Below are positions 27,311 through 36,968 of a DNA stretch of 42,259 bases, in pieces. The stretch covers positions 1 through 42,259 of the forward strand of contig NZ_JAELTJ010000041.1 of NCBI RefSeq assembly GCF_016428805.1, given 5' to 3'. The stretch is from Achromobacter sp. ASV32 (GTDB taxonomy: Bacteria; Pseudomonadota; Gammaproteobacteria; Burkholderiales; Burkholderiaceae_B). Each line of letters opens with the position of its first letter. Positions within the stretch are counted from its first letter, which is position 1. Under the pieces are notes generated by a model that saw nothing but the letters and a program-made list of their open reading frames with translations, searched no databases and was not told the DNA's origin. Both the position numbers and the translations under genes were made by a program.

Positions 27311-29365
27311 TTATCGGCGTCCGTCTACGTATGGCCGGGATTGCAGGATGACGAGCTGGTCGCCCACGACGGCCCATTCGATGTCCTGGTCCACGCCGCC
27401 CAGCCGCTGCTTGATCTGCCGTCCCACGGCGGCCAGCCGGGCCACCAACGCGTCATTCAGCACCTGGCGTGTGTCGGTCAGTGCCACTTCGCGCACGCCG
27501 CCGGCGGCGTCGGCCACCAGTTGCGTGTCCTCGGCGGACTTGCTGAGCACCTGCACCGCCTTGGACCAGCTGGAATACATCACCTGTTCGGCCTGGCGCT
27601 TGCCTTCGACCACCTTGATGCCCAGGCCGCGCTTGGCCGAGATATAGGTCACGTAGCGCCGGCTGGCGTCAAACGGATCGCGCGTGATCATCACGCCCGA
27701 GCTGTCGGACGGCGCGGCCCGCTGCACCAGCACCGCCATCACCACCGCGTCCGGGCCGATGCCGGCGGCGCGGCGCGCCTCGTAGGCCTCGAAGTTGTAG
27801 ACCGACGCCCACACGGTCAGCACGGCCTGCGTCAGTGCGTCGGCCTGCACCACGTTGGGCACGGTGGTGTACAGCCCGGCGCCGCTGAAGCCCGGCAGGT
27901 CTTCGGAATTGGACGAGCTGCGCACGAACACGCCGCGGCCCTGCAATTGCTTCTGCCAGCGCGCCTGCCAGGACGCGACCAGCGCCGGGTCGGGGCGGGC
28001 CTGCTGGATGTCCTGGCGCAGCGCGGCCAGTTCCTGGCGGCGCACGGTGGCGTCGGTCTTGAAGTCGGCGCGCTGTTCCAGCGCCGCCACGCGCCGGGTG
28101 ACGCCCAGCTGCTGCATGAACGCGGCGTACTGTGCGAACGGAATGCAGAAGCCGTCCGGCACGCTGGCGGCCGGGGGCAGGGCGGATTTCAGGGCGCCCA
28201 GGTTGGCGGCCTTGACGCCGCAATGGCGGCTGTCACGCACGGCCAGGGCGTCCAGCGGCTTGAGCGCCTGCACGGTCAGATCGGGCTTGGGCAGCAGCGC
28301 CTGCGCCTTGGGCGGCGGGGTGCCGGACGGCGTAGTGGCGGGGCGCTCGGCCGGCTGCACCTGGTAGTCGTTGCCGGTGACGGTCAGCGTCACCCACTGG
28401 CCGTCGTACTGGCGCAGGGTCTTGGCCGCGTCGCGCACGTAGGCGTTGGGCACGCCCCAGCCCTTGGCCAGCAGGTTGACGTGCGACAGCAGCGTGGACG
28501 GCCGCTGCGTGATCAGCCCGGCCACGGGCGGCAGCCAGATCGGCACCTCGTCCAGCACCACGATGTCGTCGCGCGCCAGGTCGGGCGTGTTGTCCACCGA
28601 GGTCACGATGCGCAGGCGGCCCCGGGCCTGACCGGGATTCAGCGGCAGGAAGGGCTGCTCGCGCAGCAAGGCCTCCTGCGTCACGGACTTCACGCCGGCG
28701 TTCCTGGCGGTCTGTTCATGCAAGGTGGAATTGGTCTTGAACTGGATCGGCGCGTAGAAGCTCTGGGTGACCGTGTCGTCCGCCAGTTTCAGCAGCTCGG
28801 GCGTCAGGCGGTCGCCTTCCCAGAATTCGTAGGTGTAGCCGGGCAGGTCGCGTTGCCAGCTGAGCGTGCCGAACAGCAGGCGCCGGTTCGGGTCCTTGTA
28901 CTGCGCGATCAGCGCGGCCTTGTCCTTGCCGGGCAAGAGCTTGCGTTCGCGCGCAAAGGTCTCGTGCAGGCCGTAGCGCGGCGTGTCCAGGTAATAGATG
29001 CGGTTGCCGCGCTGGCGATCGATGACGAACAGCACGTGCGGCATTTCCAGCGGCGTGCCGGCGTTGTAGACGCGGGCCAGTTGCTGGAATTCGGCCTGGG
29101 TCTGGATCTTGGCCAGGAAGGCCGGCCCGCCCCGGCGCGCGTCCTCGGCCTTGCGCGCCTCGATTGCTTCGGGCGTCGGCGGACGCAGATTCTCGTAGGG
29201 CGACGGCTTGCGCGCGGTCTGCGCCTGGGCCAACTGGCCGGCGGCCAAGGCCAGCAGGCAGGCGCCAGCCAGCAGAGACAGGCGCAAACGGGAGGGTGCG
29301 AACGGCGTGGCGGCAGGCGAGCGCAAGGCGGGCATGGGGCGAAATAAGGGCCGGAAAGCGACCAT
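27311..29365 (-). CDS. Exported phosphohistidine-domain plus ATP-grasp (PEP-synthase/PPDK-N-like) protein
   Basis: This 684-residue protein has a basic N-terminus and a hydrophobic stretch, LRLSLLAGACLLALAAGQLA, ending in AQAQ near 49-50, a likely signal peptide. A mobile phosphohistidine-like domain has LLSHVNLLAKGWGVPNAYV, with candidate catalytic His295. After a Pro-rich linker (340-360) comes an ATP-grasp domain of the PPDK-N type: CGVKAANLGAL (382-392), PDGFCIPF, VFVRSSSNSEDLPGFSGAGL (479-498), and DIEWAV with LQSRPY at the end. The order (His domain, then ATP-grasp) is the reverse of PEP synthase and the same as in glucan, water dikinases. The PEP/pyruvate-binding barrel is absent. Export of a protein with an ATP-binding domain is odd. 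ATG 29335 is an alternative start. Function unknown. Confidence 0.75.
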   Translation of the reverse strand: MVAFRPLFRPMPALRSPAATPFAPSRLRLSLLAGACLLALAAGQLAQAQTARKPSPYENLRPPTPEAIEARKAEDARRGGPAFLAKIQTQAEFQQLARVYNAGTPLEMPHVLFVIDRQRGNRIYYLDTPRYGLHETFARERKLLPGKDKAALIAQYKDPNRRLLFGTLSWQRDLPGYTYEFWEGDRLTPELLKLADDTVTQSFYAPIQFKTNSTLHEQTARNAGVKSVTQEALLREQPFLPLNPGQARGRLRIVTSVDNTPDLARDDIVVLDEVPIWLPPVAGLITQRPSTLLSHVNLLAKGWGVPNAYVRDAAKTLRQYDGQWVTLTVTGNDYQVQPAERPATTPSGTPPPKAQALLPKPDLTVQALKPLDALAVRDSRHCGVKAANLGALKSALPPAASVPDGFCIPFAQYAAFMQQLGVTRRVAALEQRADFKTDATVRRQELAALRQDIQQARPDPALVASWQARWQKQLQGRGVFVRSSSNSEDLPGFSGAGLYTTVPNVVQADALTQAVLTVWASVYNFEAYEARRAAGIGPDAVVMAVLVQRAAPSDSSGVMITRDPFDASRRYVTYISAKRGLGIKVVEGKRQAEQVMYSSWSKAVQVLSKSAEDTQLVADAAGGVREVALTDTRQVLNDALVARLAAVGRQIKQRLGGVDQDIEWAVVGDQLVILQSRPYVDGRR

Positions 29366-29444
29366 GATAACGAACCTGGAAGGGGGCCGCCGATGCTTGG
29401 GATGCGAGCGCCACGCCGATATGCGTTAACCGGTCTTCAATGAG

Positions 29445-29473
29445 AAACGGCTCCGGAATGCCGGAGCCGTTTT
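29445..29473. terminator. Intrinsic terminator downstream of argH
   Basis: AACGGCTCCGG (29446-29456) pairs perfectly with CCGGAGCCGTT (29461-29471) around AATG, with A's on one side and T's on the other. It lies 24 bases after the argH stop on the minus strand and is nearly symmetrical, so it could work in both directions. Confidence 0.85.
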
Positions 29474-29496
29474 GCCATGCAGGCGCAGCAAGGGGC

Positions 29497-30918
29497 CTAT
29501 TCGGCCGCGGTTTCCTGCAGTACGCGGCGGGCTTCTTCGGCCACGCGCTCGGGGGCGGTGCCGCCCACGTGCTTGCGGGCCGCGACGGAGCCTTCCAGGG
29601 TCAGGACCTGGTGGACGTCGTCGCCGATCTGGGCGTGGTAGGCCTTGAGTTCGGCCAGCGACAGGTCGGCCAGGTCGCAGCCGCGCTGTTCGCAGTCGCG
29701 CACGGCGTGGGCGACCACTTCGTGGGCGTCGCGGAAGGGCACGCCGCGCTTGACCAGGTAGTCGGCCAGGTCGGTGGCGGTGGCGAAGCCCTGCAGGGCG
29801 GCGGCGCGCATGTTGTCGGCCTTGACCTTGATGCCGGCGGCCATGTCCGCGAAGATGGTCAGCGTGTCGCGAACGGTGTCGACCGTGTCGAACAGGCCTT
29901 CCTTGTCTTCCTGGTTGTCCTTGTTGTAGGCCAGGGGCTGGCCTTTCATCAGGGTGAGCAGGGCGACCAGGTTGCCGTTGACGCGGCCGGTCTTGCCGCG
30001 GGCCAGTTCGGGCACGTCGGGGTTTTTCTTTTGCGGCATGATCGAGCTGCCGGTGCAGAAGCGGTCGGCCAGGTCGATGAAGCCCACGCGAGGGCTCATC
30101 CAGAGCACCAGCTCTTCGGACAGGCGCGAGACGTGCGTCATGATCAGCGCGCCGGCGGCGCAGAATTCGATGGCGAAGTCGCGGTCGGACACGGCGTCGA
30201 GCGAGTTGCGGCACACGCCGTCAAAGCCCAGCGTCTTGGCGACGCGTTCGCGGTCGATCGGGAACGACGTGCCGGCCAGCGCGGCGGCGCCCAGCGGCAG
30301 GCGGTTGACGCGGCGGCGGCAGTCGGCCAGGCGCTCGGCGTCGCGGCCGAACATTTCGGCGTAGGCCAGCAGGTGGTGGCCGAACGTGACGGGCTGGGCC
30401 ACTTGCAGGTGGGTGAAGCCCGGCATGATGGTGCTGGCGTTGTCCAGCGCGACCGTGGCCAGCGCGTGGCGCAATTGGCGCAGCAGATCGAGCAGCGTGT
30501 CGATTTCGCCGCGCAGCCACAGGCGGATGTCGGTGGCGACCTGGTCGTTGCGCGAACGGCCGGTGTGCAGGCGCTTGCCCGCGTCGCCGACCAGCTCGAC
30601 CAGGCGTTTTTCGATGTTCAGGTGGACGTCTTCCAGGTCAAGCAGCCACTGGAAGCTGCCGGCCTCGATTTCAGACAGGATCTGGGTCATGCCGCGCTGG
30701 ATGTCGGCCAGGTCCTGGGCGCCGATGATGCCCTGGGCGGCCAGCATGTCCGCATGCGCGAGCGAGCCCTGGATGTCGACGCGCGCCAGGCGCTTGTCGA
30801 AATCCACGGACGCCGTATAGCGTTTGACGAGTTCGGAAACCGGTTCCGAGAACCGGGCGGACCAGGCCTGCGCCTTGTTGGCGAACTGGTTTTGATCGGG
30901 GGAGGGAGTGTTTGCCAT
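29497..30918 (-). CDS. argH: Argininosuccinate lyase
   Basis: This 473-residue enzyme cleaves argininosuccinate to arginine and fumarate, the last step of arginine synthesis. The superfamily signature [12 protein letters not shown], the catalytic-loop region, and the N-terminal [15 protein letters not shown] followed by [12 protein letters not shown] are all present. A longer frame reaches 31149, but the family start is [15 protein letters not shown], with the ATG at 30918. A consensus TATAAT lies only 10 bases before this ATG, so the mRNA may have almost no leader. No strong ribosome binding site is seen. It stands alone; argG is not adjacent. Confidence 0.95.
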   Translation of the reverse strand: MANTPSPDQNQFANKAQAWSARFSEPVSELVKRYTASVDFDKRLARVDIQGSLAHADMLAAQGIIGAQDLADIQRGMTQILSEIEAGSFQWLLDLEDVHLNIEKRLVELVGDAGKRLHTGRSRNDQVATDIRLWLRGEIDTLLDLLRQLRHALATVALDNASTIMPGFTHLQVAQPVTFGHHLLAYAEMFGRDAERLADCRRRVNRLPLGAAALAGTSFPIDRERVAKTLGFDGVCRNSLDAVSDRDFAIEFCAAGALIMTHVSRLSEELVLWMSPRVGFIDLADRFCTGSSIMPQKKNPDVPELARGKTGRVNGNLVALLTLMKGQPLAYNKDNQEDKEGLFDTVDTVRDTLTIFADMAAGIKVKADNMRAAALQGFATATDLADYLVKRGVPFRDAHEVVAHAVRDCEQRGCDLADLSLAELKAYHAQIGDDVHQVLTLEGSVAARKHVGGTAPERVAEEARRVLQETAAE

Positions 30919-30928
30919 GATGGCCCGG

Positions 30929-30934
30929 ATTATA
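30929..30934 (-). promoter_or_regulatory. Consensus -10 box (TATAAT) just before argH
   Basis: A perfect TATAAT on the minus strand ends 10 bases before the argH ATG. No good -35 lies 16-18 bp upstream. If used, transcription would start about 4 bases before the ATG. An alternative in-frame ATG at 30945 overlaps this box. Confidence 0.4.
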
Positions 30935-31175
30935 GGGCCTGCCATGGGGGCCTGACGAATCCGGACTTGCCGGGGCGGGGAGGCCGCAGCGCCCGGGCGG
31001 GCCGCCGTCCCGGCCCTGGACGCGCCGCGGTAGCGCCTGGAAACTTTGCCGCCGCGCGACTTGTCGGATAATTCAGGGTCGTATCCGCGCGCCATCCGGG
31101 CGTATCCTGGGGGCAGCGGTCTGGCCGGTTCGCTCCGCGCCGCCGTCAACCGTCAATAAAGAGAGCACACGATCT

Positions 31176-32507
31176 ATGCCCATGGAATGGGAACAGCTGG
31201 CCACCGAACTTGATACGTACATGCCGCATCAGGCCTGGGCCCAGACGCTGGTCGGCATCGGCGTCCTGATCCTGACGGCGCTTTTTGTCCAGTGGGTGGT
31301 CGCGCGGGTGGTGCTGCTGCTGGCCCATCGCCTGCTGGTGGTGAGCGGCCACGAAGACTGGGACAAGGCGCTGCAACGCCGCCGCGCATACCAGAACCTC
31401 TGGTATGCGGTGCCGTTCGCGGTGGTGTCGATCGGTATCGACCTGGTGCCGCACGTGGAAAAAGCGGCCACGCTGGTGGGGCGCCTGGCCCACGCCGGCG
31501 CCTGGATCTGCGTGTTCGTGGCGTTTTCCGGCGTGCTGAGCGCCTGGCAGGACACCTACTCGGCGACCACGCGGGCGCAGACCCGGTCCATCAAAGGCTA
31601 CATCCAGATCAGCAAACTCATCCTGATGGCGGTGTGCACCGTTTTGGTGCTTTCCATCCTGATCGACCGGTCGCCGCTTTGGATGATCTCGGGCCTGGGC
31701 GCGCTGTCGGCGGTGTTGCTGCTGGTGTTCAAGGACACCTTGCTGTCGCTGGTGGCCAGCACGCAACTCACCAGCAACGACATGCTGCGCATCGGCGACT
31801 GGATCGAGATGCCGCAGTCCAACGCCGACGGCTTCGTCAAGGATATCGCCCTGCATACGGTCAAGGTGCAGAACTGGGACAACACCGTCACCACGGTGCC
31901 CACCTACAAGCTGTTCTCGGAAAGCTATCGCAACTACCGCCACATGTTCGAGTCGGGCGGCCGGCGCATCAAGCGCACGCTGCGCATCGACGCCAGCAGC
32001 GTGCGTTTCCTGACCGACGAAGAAGCCCAGCGGCTGATGCGTTTCCGCCTGCTGCACGACTATCTGCGGGTCAAGACCCACGACATCGCCCAGGCCAACC
32101 AGACCATGGGCGAGCTGGCCAGCGTGCCGGCCAACCGCCGCCGCCTGACCAATATCGGCACGTTCCGGGCCTATGGCCTGGCTTTCCTGAAGCAGAACGC
32201 CGAGGTGCGCCAGGACATGGCGATGATGGTGCGCATGATGGAGCCCACCGCCGATGGCATACCGGTCGAGGTCTATTGCTTCACCGCGGTCACCGCCTGG
32301 GTCGAATACGAACGCATCCAGGGTGACATCTTCGATCACCTGCTGGCGATCCTGCCGGAACTGGGCCTGCGTCTGTACCAGCAGCCCTCCGGCGCCGACA
32401 TCGGTGCCATGGGCAGCTATCTGCGCGACGGCGCGGTCCAGGCCGCGCTGGCGGCCGAAGGCGCGCGCCAGGGGCCGGACCGGCTGGCACCGCCGCCGGC
32501 GGGTTGA
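31176..32507 (+). CDS. Small MscS-family mechanosensitive channel (YbdG/MscM-like)
   Basis: This 443-residue inner-membrane protein has about five predicted helices in the first 190 residues (LVGIGVLILTALFVQWVVAR is the first). The pore-helix equivalent is ISGLGALSAVLLLVFKDTLL, then LVASTQLTSNDMLRIGDWIE and NTVTTVPTYKL. These match the YbdG branch of MscS channels, whose E. coli member has about 415 residues and gives a miniconductance. The C-terminal cytoplasmic domain is complete. GAGAG lies about 12 bases before ATG 31176; a second ATG two codons later is equally placed. It is unrelated in layout to the large MscS protein at 24892-27060. Confidence 0.88.
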   Translation: MPMEWEQLATELDTYMPHQAWAQTLVGIGVLILTALFVQWVVARVVLLLAHRLLVVSGHEDWDKALQRRRAYQNLWYAVPFAVVSIGIDLVPHVEKAATLVGRLAHAGAWICVFVAFSGVLSAWQDTYSATTRAQTRSIKGYIQISKLILMAVCTVLVLSILIDRSPLWMISGLGALSAVLLLVFKDTLLSLVASTQLTSNDMLRIGDWIEMPQSNADGFVKDIALHTVKVQNWDNTVTTVPTYKLFSESYRNYRHMFESGGRRIKRTLRIDASSVRFLTDEEAQRLMRFRLLHDYLRVKTHDIAQANQTMGELASVPANRRRLTNIGTFRAYGLAFLKQNAEVRQDMAMMVRMMEPTADGIPVEVYCFTAVTAWVEYERIQGDIFDHLLAILPELGLRLYQQPSGADIGAMGSYLRDGAVQAALAAEGARQGPDRLAPPPAG

Positions 32508-32521
32508 GTCCTGCAACGGCT

Positions 32522-32546
32522 GGCAAGGCGCGTGGGGCGCCTTGCC
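32522..32546 (+). terminator. Hairpin after the YbdG-like gene
   Basis: GGCAAGGCGC (32522-32531) and GCGCCTTGCC (32537-32546) form a perfect 10-bp stem around GTGGG, 14 bases after the stop. There is no T-run, so it may be a weak terminator or an mRNA 3'-stabilising hairpin. Confidence 0.45.
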
Positions 32547-32615
32547 TGGGCAGCGCCACCCCGCGGATGTGCCTGGCGTCCATAGGGGAATCGCCCCGCT
32601 GCCCGGGGGACGCCG

Positions 32616-32624
32616 TGAGATAAT
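32616..32624 (+). promoter_or_regulatory. Possible extended -10 promoter of nadE
   Basis: TGAGATAAT has the TGn extension followed by GATAAT and lies 32 bases before the nadE ATG. No strong -35 is visible, which is tolerated by extended -10 promoters. Confidence 0.35.
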
Positions 32625-32656
32625 CGCCACTTGGATTCCTAGGCGATAGAAACCCG

Positions 32657-34735
<2,079 letters not shown>

Positions 34736-34738
34736 ACA

Positions 34739-34817
34739 GGACGTCCGGCATACGGGCGTTAGGGGCGTCCGGCGTCCGACATACAGGCGTCCTGTATACA
34801 GGCGTCCGGCATGCGGG
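34739..34817 (+). repeat. Degenerate 15-bp direct repeats between nadE and glnB
   Basis: Units of the form GGCGTCCGGCATACA recur at 34771, 34786 and 34801 with an exact 15-base period. Diverged or partial copies lie at about 34740, 34755 and 34764. A perfect palindrome, CCTGTATACAGG, spans 34791-34802. The array fills the first part of the glnB leader region. Confidence 0.7.
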
Positions 34818-34910
34818 CGGGTCCGGGCGCCGGGCCCATCCGGGTTTTCCCGGCAGGCACGCGGGGCTGCGCCAGGGTGGCGGGCCTGGTGGCCGGTGGT
34901 ATTCTCTTAA

Positions 34911-35318
<408 letters not shown>

Positions 35319-35431
35319 TTTTTTGCAGGTTGTCGTCTTCGTAGGTCGCCCGGCACGGGCCGCGCACCGCTTGTGCGCGCCAACGATTCAGACCGCTCGT
35401 TTCCTTGCGGCACGGTGCGTGCAATGCGCGC

Positions 35432-35580
35432 ACCGGCCGAAGAGGGAACCCCCACGCCGCGCGCGTTTGCTCGCTAGAACCGCCGCCCGCCCGCCGGGCC
35501 GCCTCAAGGGCGGGCAGCCCCCTCGGGGGGCAGCAAGCGCGCGAAGCGCGCGCGGCGTGGGGGCTCCCTTTTTGGCCGGT
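35432..35580. repeat. 149-bp inverted-repeat element between glnB and gspF
   Basis: Two 34-base arms, 35432-35465 and 35547-35580, are complementary except at three positions and enclose an 81-base GC-rich middle with smaller hairpins (for example CCCGCCGGGC and AAGGGCGGGCAG). The right arm contains CTCCCTTTTT and the left GAAGAGGGA. It sits between two convergent genes and ends 9 bases before the gspF stop, so it may terminate both. Its size and middle suggest a dispersed repeat. Confidence 0.75.
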
Positions 35581-35589
35581 GGGCAGCAC

Positions 35590-36795
35590 TCAGCGGATCA
35601 GCTGATTCATTTCCAGAATCGGCATCATCACCGCCAGCACGATCAACAGCACGAATCCCCCCATCAGCAGGATCAGCGCAGGCTCCAGCAGCGCGGTCAT
35701 GGCCATGGCGCGGCGCTCCAGGTCGCGCGACAGGTTCTGGGCGCCGCGGTCCAGCAGCTCGGGCAATTGGCCGGTCTTTTCGCCGCTGGCGATAAGGTGG
35801 ACCAGCAGCGAGGGAAAGACTTTCTGGGCGGCCAATGAGGACGACAGCGCGGCGCCTTCGCGCACGCGGGCAGAGGCTTCGTCCACGGCGGTGCGCAGGA
35901 CGTCGTTGCCCAGGGTGCGGCGGGCGGCTTGCAGGGCGGTGAGCAGGGCGACGCCGCTGCCGCACAGAATCGCGAGGGTGGATGCGAAGCGGGCGGCGTT
36001 GACGCCCAGGACGAAGCGGCCGGCCAAGGGCAGGCGCAGGACGCGCGCGTGCCAGGCGTGGCGCGCGGCGGGCACGCGCAAGGAGTAGCGCCACAGCACG
36101 ATGACCAGGGCGATGGCGGCGCCGGTGGCCAGGCCCCAATCGCGCACATAGTCGGACAGGGACAGCATGATGCGGGTCAACAGCGGTAATTGCTGCTTGG
36201 CGTGGCTGAAGGCGGAGACGACCTGGGGCACGACGTAGCCGAGCAGGAAGATGACGATGATGACCGAGACGCAGCCGACGACCGCGGGGTAGATGAACGC
36301 GGTCATGACCTTGCTGCGCAAGGTGTTGCGCTCTTCGATGTAGTCGGCAAGCTTTTCCATCACTTGCGCGAGATCGCCGGATTCTTCACCGGCGCCGATC
36401 AAAGCCCGGTAGATATCGGGAAAGTCGCGCGGCCGGGCCGCCAGCGCGGCGGACAGGCGGTGGCCGGCGCGCACATCGTCGCGCACGCTTTCAAGCGTGG
36501 CGATGATGTGCTTTTTTTCGGCCTGTTCCAGCGTGGCGCTGAGCGCGGCGTCCAGCGGCAGGCGGGCTGCGAGCAGGCTGGCGAGCTGGCGCGTGAGCCA
36601 GGCCAGGTCGGCGTCGGACAGGCGCGTGCGCAACGCCGCGCTCAAGCCCTGGGCGCGGGCGGCGGGGGAGGTGGACAGGGGCAAGAGACCGCGGCCGCGC
36701 AACTGATTGCGGGCGCCGCGCTCGCTGTCCGCGTCGATCGTGCCCTGCACGATTTTTCCGAGCGCGTCAGTCGCTTCGTAACGAAAGGATGGCAT
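35590..36795 (-). CDS. gspF: Type II secretion inner-membrane platform protein GspF
   Basis: This 401-residue polytopic protein of the secretion platform contacts the GspE ATPase and GspL. The family start MPSFRYEATDALGKIVQGTI is present, and two T2SSF domains follow (about 70-190 and 270-392). Each has the GxxxxxALxxxP-like repeat (DVRAGHRLSAALAARPRDFP; ASARVREGAALSSSLAAQKV), with GAGEESGDL and ASGEKTGQLPELL. Membrane helices include VSVIIVIFLLGYVVPQVV and the C-terminal LILLMGGFVLLIVLAVMM. The frame continues upstream to a GTG at 36867, but the family start is preferred although no Shine-Dalgarno is visible before it. It is divergent from gspD instead of following gspE. Confidence 0.9.
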   Translation of the reverse strand: MPSFRYEATDALGKIVQGTIDADSERGARNQLRGRGLLPLSTSPAARAQGLSAALRTRLSDADLAWLTRQLASLLAARLPLDAALSATLEQAEKKHIIATLESVRDDVRAGHRLSAALAARPRDFPDIYRALIGAGEESGDLAQVMEKLADYIEERNTLRSKVMTAFIYPAVVGCVSVIIVIFLLGYVVPQVVSAFSHAKQQLPLLTRIMLSLSDYVRDWGLATGAAIALVIVLWRYSLRVPAARHAWHARVLRLPLAGRFVLGVNAARFASTLAILCGSGVALLTALQAARRTLGNDVLRTAVDEASARVREGAALSSSLAAQKVFPSLLVHLIASGEKTGQLPELLDRGAQNLSRDLERRAMAMTALLEPALILLMGGFVLLIVLAVMMPILEMNQLIR

Positions 36796-36968
36796 GGTGG
36801 GAGGTGGGTCCAGGTGCGCGCCCGTCGGCGCGAGAGGCCCGTAAATAAAGGCTTTCCAGCCCGTCACCTTGCCTTTGGATTATGACCGTAGTGTTGCAGT
36901 GTCACCCCGTATACTCCGACGCGCTTTCACCTTTTTTTACACGACTTCACGTCTCAGGCACATCCGTC
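36796..36968. promoter_or_regulatory. Divergent gspF/gspD promoter region
   Basis: The region holds a TATACT (36910-36915) that could be a -10 box for gspD, without a clear -35. Long C- and T-rich tracts lie just before the gspD ATG. No operator was recognised. Confidence 0.3.

Noticed and set aside
27341-29347. 668-codon plus-strand frame opposite the exported ATP-grasp protein
   Set aside because: Antisense shadow rich in Gly, Gln, His and Arg; the minus-strand protein has recognisable domains along its whole length.
29440-31071. 543-codon plus-strand frame opposite argH
   Set aside because: Shadow of the fully conserved argininosuccinate lyase gene.
30919-31149. 77-residue N-terminal extension of ArgH
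   Set aside because: Low-complexity Arg/Ala/Pro sequence absent from the family; the normal start is [11 protein letters not shown].
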